In this document: positions 1-6,158 of the stretch, one piece after another | Layout of the letters: each line of letters begins with the position of its first letter | Numbering within the stretch: position 1 is the first letter of the stretch | Assembly (NCBI GenBank): GCA_945788545.1 | Contig: CALZMK010000101.1 | Coordinates: 1-6,158 of the forward strand | Direction of reading: 5' to 3' | From: an uncultured Prevotella sp. | GTDB lineage: Bacteria; Bacteroidota; Bacteroidia; Bacteroidales; Bacteroidaceae | Length of the DNA stretch: 6,158 nt | Notes under the pieces: generated by a model | Databases searched by the model: none | What the model saw: the letters and a program-made list of their open reading frames with translations, nothing else | What the model was told of the DNA's origin: nothing | Position numbers and translations under genes: made by a program

Positions 1-2348
1 AGACCGTGAAGGGTGGCCTCAAGGGATTGTATGTGGGCAAGGTGCTCACATGCGAGGTACATCCCAACAGCGACCATCTGCATGTGACTACTGTTGACCT
101 CGGACGCGAGACTCCCTCGCAGATTGTATGTGGAGCTCCCAATGTGGCAGCAGGACAGAAGGTGATTGTTGCCGACTTGGGCTGCGTGCTCTACGACGGC
201 GACAAGGAGTTTGTTATCAAGAAATCAAAACTGCGTGGAGTGGAGAGCTGCGGAATGATATGTGCAGAGGACGAGATCGGAATCGGAACCGACCATGCCG
301 GTATCATCGTGCTGCCCGACGACGCAAGGGTGGGGCAGCCTGCAGCTGAATACTACAACCTCGAGAGTGACTGGCTCATCGAGATTGACATCACTGCCAA
401 CCGCTCGGACGCTTTGTCGCACTGGGGTGTGGCCCGCGACCTGTATGCATGGCTTGTGGCTAACGGCAGGCAGACAAGGCTGCACCGCCCCGATTGCAGC
501 GCTTTTGTGGTTGACAATAACGACCTGCCCATAGAGGTGACTATCGAGAACACCGAGGCTTGCAAGCGTTATGCTTGTGTGAGTGTGACAGGATGCGAGG
601 TGAAGGAGAGTCCGGAATGGCTTCAGAACAAGTTGAAGATTATCGGACTTCGCCCAATCAACAATATCGTGGATATCACCAATTATATAATGATGGCCTA
701 TGGTCAGCCTATGCACTGCTTCGACGCAGACAAGGTGACGGGACATCAGATTGTTGTGCGCACACAGCCCGAGGGCACGAAGTTTGTCACCCTCGACGGT
801 GAGGAGCATACACTCGGACTTCACGACCTGAGCATCTGCAATGCCGAGGAGCCTATGTGTATTGCCGGTATCTTTGGCGGCAAGGGAAGCGGTACATACG
901 ACAACACCACCAACGTGGTGCTCGAGAGCGCCTACTTCCATCCCACATGGATAAGAAAGAGTGCGCGCCATCATCAGTTGAGCACCGACTCGTCGTTCCG
1001 CTTCGAGCGTGGCGTTGATCCCAACGGAACTATCTACGCCCTCAAGCAGGCTGCCATCCTATGCCGTGAACTTGCCGGTGGCAAGGTGTCGATGGAGATA
1101 AAGGATGTGTATCCAAACCCAATAGAGGATGCCAAGGTGAGACTCGATTATTCTTTTGTCAATTCGCTGATTGGCAAGGAGATACCTGCCGAGACAATAA
1201 AGGCGATATGCAACAGTTTGGAGATGAAGATCACCGCAGAGGATGCCGAGGGTATCAACATCGACGTGCCCGCATATCGTGTTGACGTGCAACGAGCATG
1301 CGACGTTGTGGAGGACATCCTGCGCATATACGGATATAATAATGTGGAAATCCCCACTCAGCTCAAGGGAAGTCTTGTTATCAAGGGTGAGGAAGACCGC
1401 AAGCATAAGTTGCACAACCTCGTGGGCGAGCAGCTCGTGGGCGAGGGATTCAACGAGATACTCAACAACTCGCTGACCAAGGGCGCATATTATGAGAATC
1501 ACAACGCCTGGCCTCAGGAGAACTGTGTGAAGATAATGAACCCGCTGAGCAGCGACCTGAGCGTGATGCGCCAGACATTGCTCTTCGGCGGACTTGAGAG
1601 TATCGAGCACAATGCAAAGCGCAGAAACCAGAACCTGAGATTCTTTGAATTCGGTAATGTATATCACTTCGACCCCGAGAAGAAGAACAACGACAATCCG
1701 ATGCTGGCTTATCGCGAGCAGTATCACCTGGGATTGTGGGTGACTGGAAAGAGAGTGGAAGGCAGTTGGGCGCACCCCAACGAGGATTCCTCATACTATG
1801 AACTTGTGGCATACGTGGAGAATGTGCTTCGCCGCATCGGATTGCCCGCAGGTGCTGTGGTGAGAAAGAAGAGCGACAACGACGTGTTTGCCGCCGGTAT
1901 CACTATCGAGAACCGTGGTGGAAAGAAGCTCGGAGAGATGGGTATCCTGTCGAAGAAAACACTGAAGGCTGCCGATATCGACAATCCTGTGTATTATGCC
2001 GAACTCAACTGGACAGCCCTGATGAAGGCTACCAAGAAGAACGAGGTGCTTTACACTGAGATAAGCAAGTATCCCGCAGTGAGCCGCGACCTCGCCTTGC
2101 TCGTTGACAAGAGCGTGGAGTTTGCACAGATTGAGCAGATAGCCCTGCAGACAGAGAAGAAGTTGCTGAAGAAAGTGGAACTATTTGACGTGTATGAGGG
2201 TAAGAACCTGCCAGATGGCAAGAAGAGCTATGCCGTGAACTTCATCTTGCAGGACGAGCAGAAGACCATGGGCGACAAGCAGATTGAGGCTGTGATGAAC
2301 AAGCTCATTGCCAACCTCAAGAGCAAGCTTAATTGCGAACTTAGATAA
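1..2348 (+). CDS. pheT: Phenylalanine--tRNA ligase beta subunit, 5'-truncated by the window edge
   Basis: Beta subunit of the cytoplasmic (alpha-beta)2 enzyme that joins phenylalanine to tRNA-Phe using ATP; the alpha subunit PheS, which holds the aminoacylation site, is not in the window. The frame is open from base 3 (ACC GTG AAG...), so the GTG at 6 is an internal valine; by comparison with family length (about 800-820 residues) some 40 N-terminal residues are missing. Counting from that valine: an OB-fold tRNA-binding domain at about 1-115 (HPNSDHLH, IVCGAPNV, AEDEIGIGTDHAG); the B3/4 editing domain at about 195-370, with GQPMHCFD (His237), the AGIFGG loop near 287 and Glu308 in LESAYF, at positions known in the family for hydrolysing mischarged Tyr-tRNA-Phe; RFERGVDP at 332-339; the B5 domain at about 375-447 ending VEDILRIYGYNNV; a catalytic-like core at about 460-680; and the ferredoxin-fold anticodon-binding domain at about 683-780. 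It ends in TAA at 2346-2348. yebC follows after 60 bases with no visible promoter, so the two may be co-transcribed. Identification is secure. Confidence 0.97.
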   Translation, partial: TVKGGLKGLYVGKVLTCEVHPNSDHLHVTTVDLGRETPSQIVCGAPNVAAGQKVIVADLGCVLYDGDKEFVIKKSKLRGVESCGMICAEDEIGIGTDHAGIIVLPDDARVGQPAAEYYNLESDWLIEIDITANRSDALSHWGVARDLYAWLVANGRQTRLHRPDCSAFVVDNNDLPIEVTIENTEACKRYACVSVTGCEVKESPEWLQNKLKIIGLRPINNIVDITNYIMMAYGQPMHCFDADKVTGHQIVVRTQPEGTKFVTLDGEEHTLGLHDLSICNAEEPMCIAGIFGGKGSGTYDNTTNVVLESAYFHPTWIRKSARHHQLSTDSSFRFERGVDPNGTIYALKQAAILCRELAGGKVSMEIKDVYPNPIEDAKVRLDYSFVNSLIGKEIPAETIKAICNSLEMKITAEDAEGINIDVPAYRVDVQRACDVVEDILRIYGYNNVEIPTQLKGSLVIKGEEDRKHKLHNLVGEQLVGEGFNEILNNSLTKGAYYENHNAWPQENCVKIMNPLSSDLSVMRQTLLFGGLESIEHNAKRRNQNLRFFEFGNVYHFDPEKKNNDNPMLAYREQYHLGLWVTGKRVEGSWAHPNEDSSYYELVAYVENVLRRIGLPAGAVVRKKSDNDVFAAGITIENRGGKKLGEMGILSKKTLKAADIDNPVYYAELNWTALMKATKKNEVLYTEISKYPAVSRDLALLVDKSVEFAQIEQIALQTEKKLLKKVELFDVYEGKNLPDGKKSYAVNFILQDEQKTMGDKQIEAVMNKLIANLKSKLNCELR

Positions 2349-2406
2349 ATTAGGAATTAGGAATTAGGAATTAATTAGGGATTAGGAATTAATTAGAAAT
2401 TAGATA
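2341..2406. repeat. Imperfect heptameric tandem repeat (TTAGGAA) between pheT and yebC
   Basis: The gap between the two genes is almost entirely built from a 7-base unit. Exact TTAGGAA copies lie at 2350-2356, 2357-2363, 2364-2370 and 2382-2388. Variants are TTAGGGA at 2375-2381, TTAGAAA at 2393-2399 and TTAGATA at 2400-2406. Two TTAA spacers (2371-2374 and 2389-2392) split the run into groups of three, two and two units. A further TTAGATA at 2341-2347 overlaps the last codons and stop of pheT, so the same variant brackets the array. No TTTG or TAnnTTTG promoter element and no hairpin with a T-run is present, so neither a separate yebC promoter nor an intrinsic terminator is supported here. 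Confidence 0.85.
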
Positions 2407-2408
2407 CA

Positions 2409-3149
2409 ATGGGAAGAGCATTTGAATATCGTAAAGCTGCAAAGCTGAAGAGATGGGGCCATATGGCCAAGACATTTACACGACTGGGCAAGCAGATTGC
2501 CATCGCCGTTAAGCAGGGCGGACCAGAGCCCGAGAACAACCCCTCGCTGCGCTCAATCATCGCAGTGTGCAAGCGTGAAAACATGCCGAAGGACAATATC
2601 GAGCGTGCCATCAAGAACGCTATGGGTAAGGACCAGAGTGAATATAAGAACGTTACCTACGAGGGATATGGACCTCATGGAGTGGCTGTGTTTGTGGACA
2701 CCCTCACCGACAACACCACCCGTACCGTAGCCGACGTGCGCAGCGTGTTCAACAAGTTTAGCGGAAACATGGGAACCACCGGTTCTCTGTCGTTCCTCTT
2801 CGACCACAAGTGTGTGTTCACCTTCAAGAAGAAGGCCGACGTTGACATGGACGACTTCATCCTCGAGATGATTGACTTCGGAGTAGAGGAGGAGTATGAC
2901 GAAGAATACGACGAGGACAAGGACGAGACCACAATCACCATCTACGGTGAGCCTACAAGCTACAATGAGATTCAGAAGAAGCTCGAGGCTGACGGATATG
3001 AGGATGTCGGTGGTGAGTTTACATATATCCCCAACGACCTCAAGGAGGTTGACGACGAGGCACGCGCCACTATCAACAAGATGGTGGAGAAGCTCGAGGA
3101 GTTTGACGACGTGCAGACCGTCTATACCAACATGAAGCCGGAAGAGTGA
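2409..3149 (+). CDS. yebC: YebC/PmpR family protein (TACO1 family)
   Basis: A 246-residue, full-length member of the YebC/PmpR/TACO1 family. Members have been described as DNA-binding regulators (PmpR) and, more recently, as ribosome-associated factors that help translation of proline-rich stretches; TACO1 acts on mitochondrial translation. Which role applies here cannot be told from sequence. Visible signatures are the basic N-terminus with FEYRKAAKLKRWGHMAKTF (4-22), RENMPKDNIERAI (56-68), YEGYGPHGVAVFVDTLTDN (84-102), RTVADVRSVF (105-114), GNMGTTGSLSFLFD (119-132), and a C-terminus with GEFTYIPND and DDVQTVYTNM (233-242). The family has three domains: a helical N-terminal one and two alpha/beta ones. 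An acidic run lies at 160-173 (EEEYDEEYDEDKDE). The ATG at 2409 is chosen over Met19 because conserved basic residues precede Met19. No clear Shine-Dalgarno sequence is seen; the leader is the heptamer array. It ends TGA at 3147-3149, converging on the lipoprotein gene. Confidence 0.95.
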   Translation: MGRAFEYRKAAKLKRWGHMAKTFTRLGKQIAIAVKQGGPEPENNPSLRSIIAVCKRENMPKDNIERAIKNAMGKDQSEYKNVTYEGYGPHGVAVFVDTLTDNTTRTVADVRSVFNKFSGNMGTTGSLSFLFDHKCVFTFKKKADVDMDDFILEMIDFGVEEEYDEEYDEDKDETTITIYGEPTSYNEIQKKLEADGYEDVGGEFTYIPNDLKEVDDEARATINKMVEKLEEFDDVQTVYTNMKPEE

Positions 3150-3152
3150 TAA

Positions 3153-3181
3153 GAATGAGGAATTAGGAATGAGGAATGAGG
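3153..3181. repeat. Heptameric tandem repeat (GAATGAG/GAATTAG) after yebC
   Basis: Four uninterrupted 7-base units begin three bases after the yebC stop: GAATGAG at 3153-3159, GAATTAG at 3160-3166, GAATGAG at 3167-3173 and GAATGAG at 3174-3180, followed by a partial GAATT. GAATTAG is the same unit, in another register, as the TTAGGAA array before yebC, so the gene has related arrays on both sides. The last two and a half units form the left arm of the hairpin at 3161-3199. Confidence 0.85.
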
Positions 3182-3199
3182 AATTCTTCATTCCTAATT
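3161..3199. terminator. Hairpin between convergent genes, probable two-way transcription terminator
   Basis: Bases 3161-3177 pair with 3183-3199, giving 17 bp around a 5-base loop (GAGGA, 3178-3182); the only non-Watson-Crick position is a G-T pair at 3173/3187. The left arm is made of the GAATGAG-type heptamers and the right arm is an inverted copy. It sits between the end of yebC (3149) and the end of the minus-strand lipoprotein gene, whose stop codon shares base 3199. This placement suits a shared terminator. The stem is AT-rich. The nearest T-run on the plus strand (3211-3216) is 11 bases beyond the stem, and there is no clear T-run on the minus strand, so it is not a textbook intrinsic terminator. 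Confidence 0.55.
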
Positions 3200-3588
3200 T
3201 ATTTATAGTCTTTTTTCGTGACAGTGGCGTCGAAATACACCTTGTTTTCCTTCTGCGACCTATATACATATCTGAAGGAGTAGCCAGCATCCTTGTAGGC
3301 CTGCATCGATGTTGAGTTCTTGATTTGCTCAATGAGACTCTTGCGCAGGTTGACACGCTTGAAGATTTCGGGATTGTCGGCCTTGCCCGTCAGATGATAC
3401 CAATAGGCGAGGGTGTGGGTTGACTTGTCGAATGTCATACTGTCAATCTGGGTATTCTCGTCAATCCTGCTTGGGCATTTCTTACTGGTGAATTCCGCCG
3501 CCTCCTTGGCGCACTTATCCTCCAATGACTCCTGGCACGACGTGCATACAAGAGCCGCCATTGTTGCGATAATTAATAACTTCTTCAT
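3199..3588 (-). CDS. Small predicted lipoprotein of unknown function
   Basis: A 129-residue protein that I do not recognise as a named family. The N-terminus is a lipoprotein-type signal: MKK, a hydrophobic stretch (4-14), then VCTSC, with Cys18 the probable lipidated residue. The cysteine at -3 is not the usual Leu/Val/Ile, so the lipobox is degenerate. The residues after Cys18 (QESLEDK) are polar and acidic, as in lipoproteins that Bacteroidota send to the cell surface, but the match is weak. The mature part (about 111 residues) has Cys26 and Cys38, which could form a disulfide, the stretch CPSRIDENTQIDSMTFD (38-54), then THTLAYWYHLTG (57-68) and a strand-rich C-terminus (YSFRYVYRS, KVYFDATV). 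The order 'Asp...Thr...Asp-Ser, then a Tyr-rich strand' recalls small periplasmic or lipoprotein domains seen in many bacteria; this is pattern memory, not a search. The gene is read against its neighbours and has its own promoter-like sequence upstream. The ATG at 3588 is favoured because it gives the complete signal peptide. Confidence 0.85.
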   Translation of the reverse strand: MKKLLIIATMAALVCTSCQESLEDKCAKEAAEFTSKKCPSRIDENTQIDSMTFDKSTHTLAYWYHLTGKADNPEIFKRVNLRKSLIEQIKNSTSMQAYKDAGYSFRYVYRSQKENKVYFDATVTKKDYK

Positions 3589-3625
3589 TACCTTATTTAT
3601 CTTATAAATTAATTCATTTTGGCTG

Positions 3626-3655
3626 CAAAGTTACAAAAAATTGTCCTAAATCAAT
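3626..3655 (-). promoter_or_regulatory. Predicted Bacteroidota-type promoter for the lipoprotein gene
   Basis: On the minus strand the -7 element TAACTTTG (3633 to 3626) matches the Bacteroidota consensus TAnnTTTG exactly. An ATTG (3655 to 3652) lies 18 bases upstream, one base off the -33 consensus TTTG and slightly close. Transcription would start some 30 bases before the ATG at 3588. A short AAGG lies just before that ATG but is not a strong ribosome binding site. Confidence 0.65.
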
Positions 3656-3703
3656 AATTTTCTCCAAAATATCATTGCTTTATATCAATTTTTAAGTGAA
3701 AAA

Positions 3704-3735
3704 TTTGCTTATATCGTACTTTTTCCGTATATTTG
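3704..3735 (+). promoter_or_regulatory. Predicted Bacteroidota-type promoter for lepA
   Basis: TTTG at 3704-3707 and TATATTTG at 3728-3735 are separated by 20 bases, matching both elements of the Bacteroidota housekeeping promoter (TTTG, then TAnnTTTG) with the expected spacing. The start of transcription would fall near 3740, leaving a leader of about 15-20 bases before the lepA ATG at 3759. No Shine-Dalgarno sequence is visible in that AT-rich leader, as is common in this phylum. The promoter faces away from the lipoprotein promoter in the same 170-base intergenic region. Confidence 0.75.
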
Positions 3736-3758
3736 CAACTTAAAATTGAGATATATCA

Positions 3759-5540
3759 ATGGAGAAGACTAGAAATTTTTGCATAATAGCGCATATAGAC
3801 CATGGCAAGTCAACCCTTGCCGACCGACTTTTGGAATATACCAACACCATCAAGGTGACCGAAGGGCAGATGCTCGACGACATGGACCTTGAGAAAGAGA
3901 GAGGTATCACAATCAAGAGTCACGCCATTCAGATGGAATACACCCGTAATGGGGAGAAATATATTCTTAACTTGATCGACACTCCGGGACACGTGGATTT
4001 CTCGTACGAGGTGTCGCGAAGCATTGCTGCCTGCGAGGGGGCATTGCTCATCGTGGATGCCACCCAGGGAGTGCAGGCACAGACCATATCCAATCTTTAC
4101 ATGGCAATCGACCATAATCTTGAGATTATCCCCGTAATCAACAAGATTGACATGCCGAGTGCAATGCCCGACGAGGTGGAAGACGAGATTGTGGATTTGA
4201 TAGGTTGCGCACCCGAGGACATCATCCGCGCAAGCGGAAAGACTGGAGAGGGAGTTGAGGAAATACTCAACGCCGTGGTTGACCGCATACCCCATCCCGA
4301 GGGCAGTAAGGAAGCCCCGTTGCAGGCACTCATCTTCGACTCGGTGTTCAACTCGTTCCGTGGCATCATTGCCTACTTTAAGATAGAGAACGGCAGTATT
4401 CGTCAGGGCGACAAGGTGAAGTTCTTCAATACGGGAATGGAATATGTGGCCGACGAAATCGGAGTGCTCAAGATGGACATGATACCACGCAAGGAACTGT
4501 CAACAGGCGACGTGGGATATATCATCAGCGGCATCAAGGATTCTAAGGAGGTGAAGGTGGGCGACACCATCACTCATGTGGCACGCCCGTGCGACAAGGC
4601 CATCGAGGGATTCCAGGAGGTGAAACCTATGGTGTTTGCCGGTGTTTATCCTATCGACCCGTCGGAATATGAGAACCTTAGGGCTTCGCTCGAGAAACTG
4701 CAGCTCAACGATGCCTCGCTGACATTCCAGCCAGAGTCGTCGATAGCATTGGGATTCGGATTCAGATGCGGATTCCTGGGATTGCTGCACATGGAAATCG
4801 TGCAGGAGCGACTCGACCGTGAGTTTAACATGGATGTCATCACCACTGTGCCCAACGTGTCGTATATGTGCTACGACAAGCAGGGGGGCAAAAAGGAGGT
4901 GCACAACCCGTCGGGATTGCCCGACCAGACAATGATCGACCATATCGAGGAACCTTATATCAGGGCATCGATCATCACTGCAGCCGATTATATCGGTCCG
5001 ATAATGACACTTTGTCTCGACAAGCGAGGCGAGCTCATCGACCAGCAGTATGTGAGCGGCAACCGCGTGGAACTGCATTTCATGCTTCCGCTCGGAGAGA
5101 TAGTCATCGACTTCTACGACAAGCTCAAGAGCATATCCAAGGGCTATGCCTCGTTTGACTATCATATCGACTGCTTCCGCCCCTCAAAACTGGCAAAGCT
5201 CGACATCTTGCTCAATGGCGAACCAGTGGATGCATTGTCAACGCTCACCCATCAGGACAATGCCGTGACCTTCGGACGCAGGATGTGTGAGAAACTCAAG
5301 GAACTGATACCGCGTCAGCAGTTTGACATCGCCATACAGGCTGCCATTGGAGCTAAGATTGTGGCGAGAGAGACTATCAAATGCGTGAGAAAGGACGTGA
5401 CTGCCAAGTGTTATGGTGGTGACGTGAGCCGTAAGCGCAAACTGCTTGAGAAGCAGAAGAAGGGTAAGAAGAGAATGAAACAGATTGGAAATGTGGAGGT
5501 GCCCCAGAAGGCATTCCTCGCAGTACTTAAACTTGATTAA
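3759..5540 (+). CDS. lepA: Elongation factor 4 (translational GTPase LepA)
   Basis: A complete 593-residue LepA/EF4, a ribosome-binding GTPase that has been reported to back-translocate tRNAs on stalled ribosomes and to affect initiation or 30S assembly; its exact role in vivo is debated. The G domain spans about 1-185: G1 AHIDHGKST (11-19), G2 ERGITI (47-52), G3 DTPGH (74-78, with the conserved His78), G4 NKID (128-131) and G5 ASGKTG (158-163). The usual G5 is SAKTG; glycine here looks typical of Bacteroidales. An EF-Tu-like beta-barrel follows (about 190-280), then EF-G domain III-like (about 290-370, including [19 protein letters not shown]), an EF-G domain V-like part (about 395-480), and the LepA-specific C-terminal domain (about 485-593) with [10 protein letters not shown] (552-561) and a lysine-rich loop. 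There is no EF-G domain IV, which distinguishes it from EF-G. Length matches the family (about 595-600). The ATG at 3759 gives the expected [21 protein letters not shown] start. A strong promoter match lies just upstream, and the regulator gene follows after 22 bases. Confidence 0.98.
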   Translation: MEKTRNFCIIAHIDHGKSTLADRLLEYTNTIKVTEGQMLDDMDLEKERGITIKSHAIQMEYTRNGEKYILNLIDTPGHVDFSYEVSRSIAACEGALLIVDATQGVQAQTISNLYMAIDHNLEIIPVINKIDMPSAMPDEVEDEIVDLIGCAPEDIIRASGKTGEGVEEILNAVVDRIPHPEGSKEAPLQALIFDSVFNSFRGIIAYFKIENGSIRQGDKVKFFNTGMEYVADEIGVLKMDMIPRKELSTGDVGYIISGIKDSKEVKVGDTITHVARPCDKAIEGFQEVKPMVFAGVYPIDPSEYENLRASLEKLQLNDASLTFQPESSIALGFGFRCGFLGLLHMEIVQERLDREFNMDVITTVPNVSYMCYDKQGGKKEVHNPSGLPDQTMIDHIEEPYIRASIITAADYIGPIMTLCLDKRGELIDQQYVSGNRVELHFMLPLGEIVIDFYDKLKSISKGYASFDYHIDCFRPSKLAKLDILLNGEPVDALSTLTHQDNAVTFGRRMCEKLKELIPRQQFDIAIQAAIGAKIVARETIKCVRKDVTAKCYGGDVSRKRKLLEKQKKGKKRMKQIGNVEVPQKAFLAVLKLD

Positions 5541-5543
5541 ACC

Positions 5544-5557
5544 TTATAATATTATAA
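5544..5557. promoter_or_regulatory. Perfect 14-bp AT palindrome before the regulator gene
   Basis: TTATAATATTATAA is a perfect inverted repeat in the 22-base gap between lepA and the Crp/Fnr-family gene, ending 5 bases before the ATG at 5563. Dimeric Crp/Fnr proteins bind palindromes, so an autoregulatory site is possible. The sequence does not resemble the FNR or CRP consensus half-sites, and an all-AT palindrome of this size can arise by chance. No TTTG/TAnnTTTG promoter is visible in the gap, so transcription probably reads through from lepA. Confidence 0.3.
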
Positions 5558-5562
5558 CGAAG

Positions 5563-6158
5563 ATGGCAACATTAGGAATTACCAAGCGTGATGTGGCAAG
5601 AGAACTTGCACGCAGATACAGTACGATGTCACACGACGAACTTGATATGCTGGAGAGCATTCTTGTTCCGATGAAATATTCCAAGAACGAGACTGTTCTT
5701 GCCGAGGGGGAGGTGTGCACCAGCTTCCTTTGGATTGTAAAGGGTATGCTCCGCCAATTCTACTTCAAGAACGGCAAGGAGGTGACCGAGCACATGGCTA
5801 CCGAGAACAGTATAGTGATGTGCATTGAGAGCCTGTTCAACGAGGCTCCAACGAGCCTGCAGATTATGGCTCTCGAGAACACGGTGGTATTTGCTATACC
5901 CAAATTGGCTCTCGAGCAGATAGCGATGCGCAGTGTGAATATTCAGATACTCTATCGCAAGATACTCGAAGAGTCGCTCATTCAGAGTCAGGTAAAGGCC
6001 GACATGCTAAGGTTTGCACCTGCACAGGACAGATATTCACGACTGGTGAAAACCCAACCCCAATTGGTGTTGAGGGCGCCATTGGTATATATTGCCAGTT
6101 TGCTGCAGATGACTCCCGAAACGTTGTCGAGAGTGCGCACTGCATCACTCAACGAGAA
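5563..6158 (+). CDS. Crp/Fnr-family transcriptional regulator, 3' end beyond the window
   Basis: The frame is open from ATG 5563 to the window edge: 198 codons plus two bases, with no stop. It reads MATLGITKRD... and has the Crp/Fnr layout: a cyclic-nucleotide-binding-type beta-roll at about 20-115 (ETVLAEGE 43-50, FLWIVKGMLRQFY 55-67), a long dimerisation helix at about 115-150, and a winged helix-turn-helix that begins near 170, where PLVYIASLLQMTPETLSRVR (173-192) is the HTH with its recognition helix. Family members are about 220-230 residues, so some 25-30 are missing. The segment matching the phosphate-binding cassette (CIESLFNEAPTSLQIMALE, 87-105) lacks the arginine that contacts cAMP in CRP, and there is no FNR-type cysteine cluster, so the effector is probably neither cAMP nor an iron-sulfur cluster. 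Targets cannot be inferred. Met22 is a possible later start, but the first ATG fits the close spacing to lepA (22 bases), which suggests co-transcription. Confidence 0.9.
   Translation, partial: MATLGITKRDVARELARRYSTMSHDELDMLESILVPMKYSKNETVLAEGEVCTSFLWIVKGMLRQFYFKNGKEVTEHMATENSIVMCIESLFNEAPTSLQIMALENTVVFAIPKLALEQIAMRSVNIQILYRKILEESLIQSQVKADMLRFAPAQDRYSRLVKTQPQLVLRAPLVYIASLLQMTPETLSRVRTASLNE

Noticed and set aside
6..8. GTG as the start codon of pheT
   Set aside because: The frame is open upstream to the window edge, and the conserved N-terminal part of the family precedes this point, so it is an internal valine.
225..974. Long minus-strand open frame (249 codons) opposite pheT
   Set aside because: It lies wholly opposite well-conserved pheT sequence, its translation resembles no family, and such frames are expected where TTA, CTA and TCA codons are rare in the sense gene. 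The 1059-1775 minus frame is rejected for the same reason.
2886..2927. Acidic run in YebC considered as an insertion or low-complexity oddity
   Set aside because: Bacteroidales YebC proteins as I recall them have an acidic stretch at this place, and the reading frame and flanking motifs are normal.
2553..3356. 267-codon minus-strand open frame across yebC, the hairpin and part of the lipoprotein gene
   Set aside because: It overlaps two better-supported genes, crosses the repeat and hairpin region, and its product looks like an antisense shadow of yebC.
4230..4247. LepA G5 loop ASGKTG instead of SAKTG, considered as a defect
   Set aside because: The Ala-to-Gly change is conservative and appears usual in Bacteroidales LepA as I recall it; all other GTPase motifs are intact.
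4500..5165. 221-codon minus-strand open frame opposite lepA
   Set aside because: Antisense shadow of a highly conserved GTPase gene, with no promoter or recognisable domain.
5572..5581. TTAGGAATTA, identical to the intergenic heptamer, inside the start of the regulator gene
   Set aside because: A single copy within codons 4-7 (Leu-Gly-Ile-Thr), with no tandem neighbour; coincidence is the simplest reading.

Overview
This is an ordinary core-genome stretch from a member of the Bacteroidota, most likely order Bacteroidales and Prevotella/Bacteroides-like. Three things point there. The PheT, YebC and LepA proteins read like Bacteroidales versions (for example YebC beginning MGRAFEYRKA and LepA with the SGKTG form of the G5 loop). 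Two promoters match the Bacteroidota pattern TTTG-N(18-20)-TAnnTTTG. The start codons lack convincing Shine-Dalgarno sequences. The genus is inferred from recalled family features, not from a search.

Layout. Positions 1-2348 (+) hold the beta subunit of phenylalanyl-tRNA synthetase (pheT), missing roughly its first 40 residues beyond the left edge. A 60-base AT-rich gap made of a heptameric tandem repeat (GAATTAG type) leads to yebC (2409-3149, +). The same heptamer family (GAATGAG/GAATTAG) recurs directly after yebC, where an inverted copy closes a 17-bp hairpin between two convergent genes. On the minus strand, 3199-3588 encodes a small predicted lipoprotein of unknown function. The 170-base divergent region 3589-3758 carries one Bacteroidota-type promoter for each direction. 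lepA (elongation factor 4) fills 3759-5540 (+). After only 22 bases, which contain a perfect 14-bp AT palindrome, a Crp/Fnr-family regulator gene starts at 5563 and runs off the right edge.

Function. Three of the five genes serve translation: PheT charges tRNA-Phe, YebC is a ribosome-associated or regulatory factor, and LepA is a ribosomal GTPase. pheT and yebC are probably one transcript, since no promoter is visible between them. lepA and the regulator gene probably form another.

I found no mobile element, CRISPR array, tRNA, rRNA, riboswitch or defence system, and no convincing undescribed multi-gene system. The features most worth a second look are the heptamer arrays on both sides of yebC, the palindrome before the regulator gene, and the small lipoprotein.
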